64,000 nucleotides of DNA from Poecilobothrus nobilitatus (Eukaryota > Arthropoda > Insecta > Diptera > Dolichopodidae). The position numbers and the translations under genes are program-made. Positions 24,446 through 37,397 of this stretch are shown here, one piece after another. The DNA lies in the NCBI GenBank assembly GCA_947095535.1, contig OX352774.1, positions 118,981,996 to 119,045,995 of the forward strand, read 5' to 3'. The notes beneath the pieces are model-generated. The model made no database searches. It was not told the DNA's origin and worked only from the letters and a program-made list of their open reading frames with translations. How positions within the stretch are numbered: position 1 is the stretch's first letter; every line of letters starts with the position of its first letter.

Positions 24446-25324
24446 TTTATACAATAGATATATTTACATTATATATTTCTTCTCTTAATTTTTTTGCCAA
24501 ATGAAAATGCATTCTACAGGTCTGGATTTAAATCTTCATTCTGTATAATTGCTTACACATGTAATTACTTGTTTACTACATGTGCTTAAACACTCCACCA
24601 CAGAGGCTCTCAAAAAGTAAACTTTTTGAAAGTTTATGATTAGATGAAATAAAATGATTTGCATAAGCTTAAGAGCAACAAACAATATATATATTATTTT
24701 TCATTCAAAATGTAAAATTTATATTTTCATGCAATTTAGTATTTAAACTTTGGAAAAAAATAGTTTTTCTTTAGCAGACATTTGGTAGATAAAGTTAGCT
24801 CGTAATAACTTCACTTTTAATATTAAGGGGTAAGTAATTCAAAATAAGCCAAATGGTACTGTTGATAATTTTTAAAGAATTAAATGAAAATGTTGACCTT
24901 TTTTAGATATTCATATTTTTACCACCAAGCTATTTTCCACAAGAATATGATGCAAAACAGAAATGAAAATTCGTCAAAAAGGTTCGTATGCCATATACAA
25001 TTGTTGTAGTAGCATAAACGATTATAAGTCTCCAATACGGCTTATTTGTTAAAAGCACTTACACAAATAACGCAGCTAAAATCAGAAAATTACAGGAACT
25101 GATGAAAAATAAAAACAGTGATAATCTAGTTTTATCCTTGTAGATCTTAAGTTTAGAAACCTATTTGGATGTGGTTTTTAAATTTTTTTAACAATATAAA
25201 ACAAAAACAATTTAAACAGTATATAGTTTTAAGAAAAAATAGTTTTTGTTTCAGTTCTATAGCTTTAAAATATTTAAAGTTACATTAAATTTTTTACTTA
25301 TATATTTTCAATATAGAGCAAAAA

Positions 25325-26177
25325 GTTTTCCTGTTTGTTTATTTTTTTATAACTTATGAACCATTCACACGAGTGAAACGTAATCCTACAGAACGATACC
25401 TTGTTCTCTGTAAAAAACTATATTCTGTGTTGCATTCTACCCCGTAACCCATTGCCGCAGGAGATGATTAACGGTTTTTAGTTTTTAATTATCCACCGAT
25501 TTGACCGATTGACTTGACTTTTCCGAATCTAGCAACAATATTGCCCAATGCTAAAGAAGTTTTTCCCATATATCTCGTTCTGCAATTGTAAAAAACTAAC
25601 AACAAATCAATTGGGTTCTATTGACTTATTTCTGCTTATTGACTTGACTATTCTATTGACTTATTTCGGTTCTATTGGGTTCTATTGACTTTCGATAGTC
25701 TGTTAAAGTTTTTTCGTTTTGATGTTTTCCTGCCTAAAAAATTTGGTCTAATACAATAATTTAATTACAATCTCTAAACCTTTTACGGATTTTGAGAGTG
25801 TGTTAAAAGTTGCCTAGCCTTGCTATTATGTACCATTGAGTTGAAGTTTTGCAGAAAGGTTGTTTCTTTCAGAGCTCTTTGCATAAGCAAATTTGGTTAT
25901 GATCAATCAAACTTAATCGCTAAAAAATTATAAGTACAATAAATAAATTTTATGGTATTGTAGGGATGTAGATCATTTCAAATCATTTATAATGGATTTT
26001 TTGATGTTAATCAAATTAGTACCACTATTAGTATTAGTACCACGGTCTTGGTAAATCCCGTTTTGAATTCCTTCTAAAATTAATCTTTGAAATTTCTTTC
26101 TCCTGAAACTGAAAAAAAAAAAAAAAATCCCAAAACTTACAATTTTCCCGTGCAACGCTGGGTACCCTTGCTGATAT
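25325..26177 (-). mobile_element. Decayed family A-like element, inverted
   Basis: The minus strand starts CAGCAAGGGTACCCAGCGTT, then GCACGGGAAAAT, a clear relative of the family A start (AGCAGAGTACCCGGCGTTGC). Its far end at about 25325-25400 reads CGTTCTGTAGGATTACGTTTC and then AAATAAACAAACAG on the minus strand, the A-type tail. The interior has diverged. Confidence 0.55.
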
Positions 26178-29012
26178 ATTATAAACATATATTAATAATA
26201 TTAAATTTCGATTTTTATTATTTAATCGGGTGTGAAATTATATAGAGTTTTCGTTATAAATATACCGGTATTTTCTTCATTCGTTTTCTTTGTTACGATT
26301 TTGCGAGTTCGTTTCCATTTACGTTTAAGAAAGAAACGAAATATGAAAACAATCGAATCATAAACCTTCATATGATTTCGAAATTATATTTATTTCACAG
26401 TTTATTTATAACGAATTATTAACTGTATATTTATTTATATATTTAAAAAAAAAAAAAAAAATGTTTTTGTTTTTCTTATTGATTACCAATTTTGTAAAAT
26501 TTCGAAATAAAAGGAGTGTAACAAAATTTTTTTAAGAAAAATGTATAAAATATAAAATTAAAGAATATTTTTCTTTTTATAACGATTGTGCAGTATGACG
26601 ATGATTCGCCATTATTTTAGGACAGAAGAGTGATAACAGTAAAAAAGTTTCAAAGAGGATTATTGAAATGATAAAAATTTTTGCTTCGAGCGGTAAAAAA
26701 ATTAAGGATAAAAGAATGAAAAAATGATGAAAAGAAGTGAATGTGTTTAATAATAACACAGCATTATTTTAAAAACTTTTAAGATTTTTATAATTTCAGC
26801 ATATTTAAGGTTTATTAAAGTACGCAAAATTTAAATCACAAATAAAAATTGAGTTAAATTTATAATTTATTGTTCTTCAGCAAAATAATTTTGTTGCTGT
26901 TCTATCGGTAACATTGTCTTTGTCGAATTGGATTTTATCTGTTATTAAATGTATCTGTTTCGTTATACATCTTGTCATGTGGTGAATAGAATCAATTAAT
27001 TCATTCCCCGTCTCATCGGCACTGGATAAATTTCGATCACTTGGTTTTAATGTTTTTAATCTGTAAATTCCGTTTGCATTCGTTTGCCATTATTCAGTTG
27101 GTTAAACAGTTTGATAAAATATATTTTCCTTTTCAAATTTCTTGCGATAGTTGATTTTTACATGTCCCTAACATCTTTGACTCTCTATTATAAATATCTC
27201 TAGTTCTACAAAATATCATTTCAATTGTCCATATGAGCTTTATTATAACTTTGTATATTAGTAATTTTACAATGAAATAGTAAATAGTTATTATCTCTAA
27301 TTTACTAGTCTGTCTAACATTAACTATATTTTATCTATTCTTAACATAAAAGTTATATGAACTGATTTTGGTTCTGTATTTATCCGTCAAATTTTTGCCA
27401 ATATTCAATTTTTGTTAAATTTTCTTACGATCCTAGTACAAGTTATTTGCGGTTAATATGCCTGTGATGTTGTTATAGTGGTTAACAACCTGTCAATATG
27501 TTGTTAATTTTTGGGAGCCTATATGTATAGATGGAAAATAAAAAGGGGATATGTTGTCCTGTGGAACACCAAAACACGTAACACTTAATATGATTTCTCT
27601 TGACATTGAGTTTACTTGTCCTTATCTATTAGTGGTATCCAAAGTGGTGGAAACAGGTCGAGCAGAATTGTTTTCCTTCTAGTGTGTCATTGAATTTATT
27701 CATATATGATTACTAGAAAATCCCCTGTGCAATTGCACAATTTCTATAGATTCAAAAACATTTACGTTATCATACTGACTCCCTTAATAAACTACCTAAA
27801 AATTTCATTTTTATATCAGCACCATTAAAAAAACATTGAAATCACTTACTTACTTGTAATAGAAAAAAAACATAAAACAAATCTAGACACATAAAATTAA
27901 AAATGTTAGGTACAGTTTATTAATTTTTTCTCGTCGTTTCTTCGTGGCGGTAATTTTTGACAGTTTTTTAATCATTGAGAAAAAATAGTCCAAGCTAAAA
28001 ACACATTCAGGGAAAAAGTTCGTGCCGATATCTAAAAATTGTTTGAAACACATATATAAAGTGCACAATAAAAACCGGCGAAAAACCAACCAACACCAAC
28101 CGCTACGACATTTTTTTTTTTGATACATTTAAAACAATCCCAATAATCGAAATAATTTTAAAATTTGTTAAAATTTTACTCTCTATTTTTCTTTAGTTTT
28201 AAAAAAAAATGTTTATGTCGATGAAAAACGGTTGTTTTCGCCGCGAAATTACTTTAATTACCAAAACTACTTTTAAGTCTTTTGCGTTTATTTTTTTTTT
28301 GTTTGAAAAAAATTTGCTGAATTTATTTTATTTAAATGTACTTTGGAAGAGGTCTTTGGTATATTTAATAAAAGATTCATGTCTCTGATAATGAAATTTC
28401 ATAAATTTTCGGGGCCTTTTTTTGTGACGGTCGTTTTCGACAGCTTTTTAATTTAATGGTACAAAATTATAAATCTATTGTGAGAGAAGGCTTCTAAAAT
28501 GATATTTTCTATGTTAGTTTTTTTTTTTTTTTAAGAAAAATATCCATTTCTATAATATTTGGTAAGTTCCAGACTTCTGTTATGAAATATAATTATTTAA
28601 GTCTGCCGAATTTTATATTAATAAAAAAATTTCGAATATTTTATGTTATATACCAGTTATACCGAGAATTTAGCTTAAAAGTCTAAATTTCAACCTAAAT
28701 AAACAAAACTACTTTAAAGTCTGTTACGAAGCTTTTACCAGCTTTTATACAAATGAAAACAAAGTCAAGAACAAAATCGGCCTATTATTTTTTTCTTATA
28801 AATATGAGGCGTACTATAAACTTTGCTCTTTTCACTTTCAGGCGTTTTAATTTTATTAAGAGTACCTATTTTTATTTTTTTTTCCAAAACAAAGATTGAA
28901 AACGCCAACAGAAGATTAATAACTTATTTTTAATTTACCGCTGCGACCAGTTCATAATGGATGTGGCGGTCAAATTTAAAAATTTAAAATTTGCTGAATT
29001 TATTTTTATTGA

Positions 29013-29165
29013 AAATGTGTTTTTTAAGCATGTACTTTTCCTTTTTTGACTGTACTCACTTTTAATGAACGGTTTGCGTCTCTGATAATAAAATGTGTGT
29101 TTTTTAAGTATGTACTTTTCCTTTTTTGACTGTACTCACTTTTAATGAACGGTTTGCGTCTTTTG
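29013..29165. repeat. 80-bp tandem duplication
   Basis: Two nearly identical units: TGTACTTTTCCTTTTTTGAC recurs at 29031 and 29111, followed in each by TGTACTCACTTTTAATGAAC and GGTTTGCGTCT. The few differences indicate a recent duplication. Confidence 0.85.
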
Positions 29166-29377
29166 GAAAATTTGGTCTCGGGTAATAATATTTACTAAAT
29201 TTATTTATATTTTTAATGAACTGTTTGTGTCTCTTGATAATACTTTGAGTGAAAGATTTGTGTCTCTGGTAATAAAATTTTAACTTATTAAATAAATATA
29301 CAGAAATATCATCATTGCCAGTTTAGTTTACATTCAGTGTGAGTGTTTTATTATAGATATAAAATATATTTTTTTAC

Positions 29378-29401
29378 ATGTTGGCAAGGTCTCGCCAACA
29401 T
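29378..29401. repeat. Small hairpin
   Basis: ATGTTGGC and GCCAACAT form an 8-base stem around AAGGTCTC. It is not followed by a T run or linked to a gene, so no regulatory role is claimed. Confidence 0.4.
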
Positions 29402-30404
29402 CTTGTGTATTATATTATAGATTTATTTAATTAGTTGAATGGTTTAGCCTTAAGCCAAACTGATGACCTGTATAGGATAATAGTTATATTTCAGTTTTAT
29501 ATTGAAAGTTAATATAATGGATATGTCAGGAAATACTGTTTCTATTGTTGGGATACCTTTCTTATACTAATTGCTTTTCAATGACCACCTCGTTCATTTT
29601 TATTTTATTTATTTGAATACATAAAAAACAGAACATATGTACTAAATACTAATGATGATAATACGGTAATCCTGTATTTGGAAGCAGACAATTTTAGTTG
29701 AACTATTTTTGAGAGTGACTTTCAATTTAATTTTAAACCGGAATAATTAAGTAATACTTTTTTCGTAAGTAAGTAAAAGTTTTATTTGCAGTTCTTTCTT
29801 TAACATCTTTTCCAATTATAAGAAAATGTGTTTAGATTTTTTGCATGAAAATGTCATAACATTAATAAATTCAAAACTTTTGAAATATAATTTCTTATGT
29901 TCAATATATTTAAAATTTTTGACTTTCAATTTGTTTACTTTAAAAATAAATATTTAAAAAAAAAAAATGCCAGTCAGCATGAATGCTAATAAGCGTGTCA
30001 AAATTAAGAAAAAAAAAAATATAATATATCTCACGTTTGTAAACAACTTCTGGAATTATAAAAATAATAAAAGCTTATATTAGTGATTCATTTGGGGTAT
30101 TATTAAATTAGATGAACGTTCTGAAAGTTATTACTCGTAATCGTTTTAAATATTAGTGATTAGAAATGAAGAAAGTCTATTACAGTATATGTCTATTAAA
30201 AGTATGTCAATTTTCATACTTTCAGGAGCAGGAACAGAAGTTCTGAAATTAATTTGAAATGAAAATCATTTATTCCAAGAAGATAATATTATTTTTATAG
30301 AAACCAGGACGCTGAAATGATTCTTCAAGAAATAATCCCGAATCGGTTTTCCTTCCCATTTAAAACTATAATAAAACCGAAATAGCAATTTTTTTAAATT
30401 CGGA

Positions 30405-31700
30405 CTTATTACATCTTTGGGGTCTGTAACAAAATCCCGACTGTCAAAATCCCGACTGTCAAAATCCCGACATACAAAACTCCGACATATAAAAATCCCA
30501 ACATTCAAAATCCCGTCATATCAAAATTCCGGCATATGAAAATCCTGGTATTCAATTGTTTTTTTTTCTTAATTTTTTTTACTTTTTTTTTTAAGCTGAA
30601 ATAGAGAGCAGGTGATTCAGGAGGTCAAAACAAATAAAAAATATAATATCAAGGTAAGGTCTATTCGCCACAGTTTGGGAGATATGAGGTCTTAACATTT
30701 TTTTTCAATATAAGAATAAGTTAGTTCAGTTTTAAATCTATAAAATCGGGATTGTATAAGATAGGATAAAACAGATTATCAAATTTTAAAACTTTCAAAA
30801 TATGACTAATAAAATATGTAAACTGGGTGTTTGTATCCCTTAGAGTAAAAGTTGTTGGAACCTTATAAACTAAAAAACTAATAACTTTTTAACTACAAAA
30901 TATTATTTACAGCATTTTCATTAAAAAAATGATGGTGTAACAATAATATTTTTTTCGGTGCTCATCATTTTTTTTTCTCCTATAAATTTTGAGTCTAATA
31001 TGACCTATGAGTGTAATCCGAAACTTTTAGAAGTTATAGTAAAAAAAGTATTTACTGCATTTTTAAAACAATGATAACAAAACACATATATACTATACAT
31101 ATATATAAATATTCTGGAAATATATATATATATCTCACATATACATATATATAAATATTCTGGAAAAAGCGTATAAATCTGATTTTGAATCCAACTCTAA
31201 AATCCCTTCTAATTCAGAATCTCACATATATTTAATATATAAATATTCTGGAAAAAACGAATAACGCGTCAACACATAACGCGTAACGACATAATAAATA
31301 TGTCAACACATACATGATTTTTTATAAAAATACCTATAACTCTTAAACGGCTTATTTTAAAGAGATGAAACAAAATGTATTTGGTAGAGTAAATAACATG
31401 CTTTTATTTTTGAATACATGTAATCTTTGAATTTGAATTGATTAAAAAAAAAATGTATTTCAACCTCAATTTTCTTTCTATTTCTACCCTATATTTTAAT
31501 TCTTTTTATATAATATTTAGAAAGAGTTTTTTTTAGTTAATATCTTTACAATTTTTGTTTCTATCTCTTTCCGTTTTTGAAATATCTCAAAAGTAGGATC
31601 TGTCGGGATTTTTCTGAATGTCGTGATTTTGACTATCGGGATTTTGAATATCGGGATTTTGATTGTCGGGATTTTGAAACCCCATCTTTGGACGAGTATG
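30405..31700. mobile_element. Foldback-type pair of inverted short-repeat arrays
   Basis: The left array (about 30425-30545) repeats TCAAAATCCCGACTG-like units of 13-17 bases. The right array (about 31598-31680) repeats the inverse, TGTCGGGATTTTGA. The outer edges also correspond: CTTTGGGGTCTGTAAC on the left and the inverse of GAAACCCCATCTTTGG on the right. Short tandem units inside long inverted ends are the hallmark of Foldback/Galileo-type elements; whether this is one is inference. The middle (about 1 kb) holds A/T repeats and family G modules and no transposase. Open frames across the arrays (repeats of CRDFD or SRDFDSRDF) reflect the tandem units and are not genes. Confidence 0.55.
31080..31265 (+). 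repeat. Family G tandem modules with ATATTCTGGAAA ends
   Basis: TATATAAATATTCTGGAAA occurs three times (near 31102, 31150, 31240). Between the last two lies the family G core GATTTTGAATCCAACTCTAA and AATCCCTTCTAATTCAGAATC. (TA)n runs separate the modules. Confidence 0.6.
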
Positions 31701-33535
31701 TAATTCGAATCGGCGTTATTTTCATTTTCCAAATATTATGTTGTTTTTACCTTTTCTTCGTTTTGTATTTAGAATATATCCTTTGTTTCGTTTATTCCAG
31801 AAATATTTTTCGTAGATTTTCAGAAGTTATTAAAAATACATATGCGGCTTCATGTTAGTTATGAATGTTTTTATAGGCTATAAGAATATATTCCCCTATT
31901 TCCGAAAATTTAAGTAAAATAAGTTGTAGAGAAGTCAAAACATTTTATGGTAAACTTTCTTAATAAAGGGATATAATATCGTCTTTTGCTAAAACCCTTA
32001 TAATAATTAAGAGGAAGAATTATAAATGCTTAGTTTCAAAATATGTACATAAGAAAAATAATTCGGAGATATCTATATGTTTGGTTAAAAAATCAATATT
32101 TTACGCTATTTTCGGAATATTTATATATATGGTTAAGGGAGATTCTGAATTGGGACAAATTTTATAAGTCATAACAAAATCAGAATTTTAATAATATTGG
32201 TTTAGTGGGTGTTTGGGAACTATGTGTATTATTTTCGCTTTTATTTCTCTGATGCCGAATCGGAAATGAAGTCAATCGATCTTATTCGTAATAGTATTAT
32301 TTTAGGATTTCAACATATCATTCAAATAAATATATAAATGTACCTATTGATAACAGGATTAAATTTATATTACTATACGTTTAATTACAATTGGGTTTGT
32401 TTATATTTTATATATATGTATATACATATATATTTATCATAAAAATCTCATGTTGAGGTTTTTTTTGATCACTTAAGAATGAGATAAACGCGTCTTTTGT
32501 CAATTATTATTATTATGTTCTTTTTTTTTTTTTTGGTTTTTAAATAAAAGTTGACATTAGCAATGGTTTTTCGTTTTTCTTTTTATTTTAATTATGAATT
32601 TTGTTTGTAAATTGAAAATAAATGTTTTTTTGCCCTCGCAGTTAAAAACAGAATTTTAGTAGAAAAAACGTTTTCGATAATAAACGTGAGTTTTATAATG
32701 AACGTGATATATGTACGTTAGTACTAAGTATATTCATCATTAGATCAAATATATGTTTGTATAATGATCAGAAAAATAAAAAAATAATTGAACATGAGAG
32801 TCTTTTAAATCAAAATTTTTTTTTTTTATTCTCAAAAAAATAAGCATAGAATAAAACAAAAAATTTGAATTTATCTTTTTATTTTTGTAAGTCGTATAGT
32901 AAAATTGTACAGAGAAATTGATTGTAGATCCATTGTAGCTTCAGTGAACACAATATGTTTCTAAAATTCAATTGTTTAGTTTTTCTTAGTTTTGTACTAC
33001 ACAAACAAAAAAAATTAAATTAAATAATAATAAAAATGCGCTATCAGATGGCGGTATTGTTCTGGTAATAATTTTTTCATTGTTTTAACAGAATAAAAAC
33101 ATAATAAAATATTTTTTATTCTAGAAATTTAAAGTTATGTGTGTTCTTTTTATTATAATTATTTTTAAATGATGAATAGAATGGTTTATTACCTAAAACA
33201 AAAACATTTTTAAGGTTGATTATTTGATTTTATTTGTTGGGGGAAAAACCAAAAATTTTATTATTCTGTAATACTATAGGATTTTTTTTTTTTTTTTAAA
33301 ATCTGTTTTCTGATTCTCAATTTATAATATTCATAGGCCCAATACGAGTAGAAGGTATACTATAGATCCAATAGAAGGTATGCTGTTAGGTATCATCGGA
33401 AAATTTTCACAAAAAGTAAGTTTCGGATCCAAGCTTCGGTTTGAGTTTTCTGAAATTCGAGAATATATACTAATTTTTTGTTGGTTTTGTTCCACATCCC
33501 ACACGAGACATTCAGATACATTCATAAAGTCTATC

Positions 33536-33570
33536 AAGAAAATAAACTTAAGCCTTAAGTTTATTTTCTT
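33536..33570. repeat. Near-perfect palindrome (17-bp arms)
   Basis: AAGAAAATAAACTTAAG and its exact inverse meet around a single C. It sits directly upstream of the transposase-like fragment and contains the stop codon that closes that frame on its 5' side. Confidence 0.7.
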
Positions 33571-33738
33571 ATTCATGACATACGACTTGATTTAGTGGAA
33601 AAAGTGCTCGAAAATAGGGTTCATCGAATTCGTTCCTACAAAAGAAGTCGTGGAGGCCATTTGAATGACGTTTTATTCAGAATTGTACGATTGTACTTCA
33701 TATTAAATAAAAAACATTTGAATTTCCTTAACAATTAG
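33559..33738 (+). pseudogene. Possible C-terminal fragment of a DDE (Tc1/mariner-like) transposase
   Basis: A 59-codon open stretch ends at TAG 33736. It includes LVEKVLENRVHRIRSY, then KRSRGGHLNDVLFRIV. A basic run followed by GGH near the C-terminus is typical of Tc1/mariner-type transposases (R-C-...-GGHFE/GGHL). Nothing upstream continues the catalytic domain, because a stop codon and a palindrome interrupt, so this is at most a dead fragment. The length and single motif make the family call tentative. Confidence 0.4.
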
Positions 33739-36079
33739 TGTGTTTTTTTTTGAAAAGAAATCATATCACTCAAATTGGAAAACCCATATTCACATAAGAA
33801 ATTTGATATAAATTCTGAAATTACTGTTCCAGCGTTTCATACTAGGAAAACTGTAGTACCACAATTTTTCTATTTTATAATGTTTGTTTTTAATGTTTTA
33901 TGTGTTTTTTATATCGTTTAGTCATATTCGCATAATAAACAATCCCTATAAGTATTGTATAATATTAAAAAGTAAGTACTGTAGGAAGTTTATGACTCTT
34001 TGGATAAAAATTTTCTAAAATTTTTTTTGAAAAATTAAAACTTAACAATGGAGTTCTCTTTCCTAAGACTAATTTCATAACAAACTTAATTGAAATCGCA
34101 CTTAAAGGAAATTAACATAAAGTAATTTGTAGAGTAATTGATGAGTAATTTTAAAGTAATTGTAAATACAACACTAATATATCTAAATAATATTTTTTTG
34201 TTTAATAATGATTTAATACATTTTTTATACAAAAAATTCTTTGTTTTGTTTTAGAAATTATATTTTTTCTTCTTTTGGAATATCCAAAAATTACATTTTT
34301 GTTAAATTGAAGACAAAACAAAAAATTCTTAGATTAATAACAATACTTTTCTAAATTTAAATTTTAAATTCAATATCAAATAGCCGGATATCCAGCTTTA
34401 AAAAAAAAGAAATCAAGAAACTGAGGATTTTTGTTAAAAAAAATAATTAAAAAATAATATTTGTCGTTTTAATTTGGTAGTTATCAATGAGATAACTCGA
34501 ATATATATTGAAACAAAAGATATTTAGCCCAATGGATTAGTACACAAGCCTGTATTTAATTTGACTGAATGCCACTTTACGGGATATCACTTGCCTGAAT
34601 TTTCATTTACCTGTACTATCCTCTGTCATCCTATGCCTATTTTCCTTTGAATTGGAGTTTATTTGACTGAAATGATAAATGATAATCCGGACAACTTATA
34701 AAAATACTGTCAAATGACACTCCCTGAAAATAAAATATATGTATATGAAACGTTCGCTAACCCAACTGCTAAGGACAATTTTAATTCTACAATGATTTAA
34801 TTCTTCAATACTACAATATTTCACACCTCAATGTTACGATAATTCCTTTGTATCAAATTCTTCAACAAACATGTCGGATTGAGTAATATTTAAGTGATCT
34901 TGTATGTTAGATCCCAGTTTGATATCGGCTATAAAAATAATCAACAGGCTATAACTTTTCCGGAAAATATACAATTAAATATACAAAAAAAATAACTTTT
35001 CCGGAAAATATACAATTTACCTTATACTCGTAAGTCTATTTATTGATTATTTAATAAAAAAAAAACTTTAATTTTGAGATTTCAAGTTAAACTTGGTTGT
35101 AATCATAATTTTATTATATACCTATTTTTTAGGTTAGTTTTATAATTCACTCATTATCGCTTTTAAATTATGTATCAAAATTTGCCTTTTTATTGCATCA
35201 TATTTTCATATTGACATTTTTATGTATATGAATAATATTTTATCAATAGATCTCCCCTATTTATGGCTCAAATGTACCCTAATTTTTTAAGAAAAAAAAA
35301 AAAAATTAAAACATAAAAACCTCCAATCAAATTTTTCACACATTATGTAAAAAAAAAATCATATTAGGGTATTAAAAAAAATAAAAAACAAATATACGAA
35401 ATACATACTTTCATTTTCATGAGTAAATATTAGCATTATTTTAACACAATGACATGTTAATTATTGCACTTAAAAGAAAACAAAAAAAAAAAATAATTTG
35501 TTGTATTTAAAACCAAATATAAAAAAACAAAAACTCCATTAAATAAACAAACCATTAAAAAAAAAAACAATTAATATTAGGGCATTGAATACTGGTTAGA
35601 AAAAAAAAATCGCATCGATGACACCATAATCAATATACTGTTGTCTACATTATGCCTATCTTAGTACCTATATAACATATTGTCATCCGGCGTTACTAAT
35701 CATTTTAGAATCATAAATAAATAATACAAAAAAGAAAAAAATTAACGATAAGTAAAATTATACAAATAATTAAATTACATTGAGAATATAAAATAGTAGG
35801 CATTTTCTCGTTTTTGAGCTTAATTTTTCACCAATTTTGAGTAGAATTTGAGTGTAATAGCGTTATGCAAAGTCACGCCATTTTATATAGCAGCTACTAT
35901 TATTGTTATGTTATAAAATATTTTTTTACATACGCTTCGTTCTATCTGTTTCTTTTTTTTTGGTTTGCTATTCTCCTATATATTTTTCTCTTTTTTTTTT
36001 TTTATTTGTGTTTCAAGATATTATTTTCTAGTAGGCTGAATATTATAATTTTTCTACTCCTATCTGTTCAAAAAAAATT

Positions 36080-37397
36080 ATCGTTTTTAGCACATTTCCA
36101 AAAAATTTTTGAAAAAATGTGCTTATTAGTTTCACTCTGTCCGTCCGTCCGTCCGTCCGTCTGTTTACAAAACTTCTACACCGTTAAAGATAGAGAAAAA
36201 AAATTTTAACCATAGGTAGGTCTCATAAAAAAAATAATTTTGTGGAACAACTTTTTCATGTAGCCCCCCCCATTACGGAGCTACAGCCCCTCAAATTTTG
36301 AAAAAGCCCTATTTTTAAATGCATATATCTTATGTTCTGCTCAAGATTTTTTCATTCTGAAAACGTCATTCGACAGGTATTTCTTTTATCTTTGTAAATT
36401 AATATCAAAATTATACAATTTTTTTAAATTTAGTATTTAAATTTACCGTTATGTGAAAACCAAATTTTGCAAGATTTTTCTACTTTCATAACTCCGGCAC
36501 GCTTCTAGATAGAAGCTTGAAATTTTGAGGCAAGAAAGAACTTTTAGAATTAGTATAAGTTTGCTCAGAAAATTTTTTCGCACCACCCCCTGTTTATGAG
36601 CTATTAGGGTTTAAAAATTGAAAATTTGCTATTTTTAAACACCTGTAACTTAGGAACCTGTACACATTTTACTTCTGCAAGATATAAAAATTAAAGCTAC
36701 AATAATATATTTTTACGTGTGTTAAAGGTTTATTTTAATTGTAAAGGGTTCCAAAGTTGCAGCTCTTCAAAATTGCGAAAAAGCCCCATTTTCAGATATA
36801 TATATCTCGGGCTCTGCGTAATAATTTTGCAATCTAAAACCGCCAGAAGATCGAAAATTTTATTATCTATATAAAACAATATCAAAATTATGTAATATTT
36901 TGTAATTTACTATTTAAATTTACCGTTATGTGAAAACCACATTTTGCATGAAATTTCTTTTTTCATAACTCCGGCACCCCTTTAGATAGGAATCTGAAAT
37001 TTTGAGACGAAGAAAGAACTTTTAGAATTAGTATAAGTTTCCTCAGAAAATTTTTTGGTAACACCCCCTCTTTAAGAGTTATTACGCCTCAAAAATTGAA
37101 AATTTGCTATTTTTAGACACCTGTAACTTAGGCACCTGTACAAATTTTTCTTCGGCAAGACATGAAAATTAAAGGTTCAACAATAATCTTTTACGTGTGT
37201 TAACGGCTTTTCTTAGTTATATAGGATTCCGGAGTTACGGCCCCTCAAATTTTCAAAAATGTCCTATTTTCACGTTTTTTCTTATTACATAAAATTTTCA
37301 AATTTTTGTGTAAGTCACACTTCTAAACAGTTTGTATTGAGTTTTGGAAATGTGCGCTTTTAAAAACCGTTGGTTTACATTCTACCTTGTTTATTTT
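36080..37397 (+). mobile_element. Family B repeat, copy 4 (full length)
   Basis: The best full-length plus-strand copy. The left end is ATCGTTTTTAGCACATTTCC, with a hairpin AGCACATTT...AAAATGTGCT right at the tip. Next come (CCGT)n, CTTCTACACCGTTAAAGATA, two related blocks each holding TTACCGTTATGTGAAAACC and CATAACTCCGGCAC, and the end GGTTTACATTCTACCTTGTT. No protein-coding frame. The class is unknown; no terminal inverted repeats were found between the two ends. Confidence 0.8.

Larger units (their letters stand above)
26190..30404. other. Non-coding DNA with old repeats
   Basis: At 27711-27757 TACTAGAAAATCCCC then TGTGCAATTGCACA may mark the start of another element. From about 27925 to 29290 a segment with GTGGCGGTAATTTTTGACAG / GTGACGGTCGTTTTCGACAG recurs at roughly 490-base spacing, suggesting diverged duplication. 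A recent 80-base tandem duplication lies at 29013-29165. No gene seen. Confidence 0.4.
31701..36079. other. Non-coding DNA with one transposase remnant
   Basis: A/T rich. Apart from the remnant at 33559-33738 and the palindrome at 33536-33570, I see only homopolymer runs and short repeats (for example AACTTTTCCGGAAAATATACAA, read in two parts near 34955 and 34996). TAGCCCAATGGATTAGTACA at 34527 resembles a tRNA A-box region but has no B box. Confidence 0.4.

Noticed and set aside
30425..30545. Regularly spaced short repeats resembling a CRISPR array
   Set aside because: Units are 13-17 bases with almost no unique spacer, the genome is clearly animal, and the inverse array at 31598-31680 shows they are ends of a repeat element.
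34527..34575. tRNA-like A-box sequence TAGCCCAATGGATTAGTACA
   Set aside because: No B box, cloverleaf or SINE body follows.
35865..36209. 114-codon Phe/Tyr-rich open frame
   Set aside because: It consists of T-rich homopolymer codons and ends inside family B, where the (CCGT)n run gives a PSVRPSV-like string.
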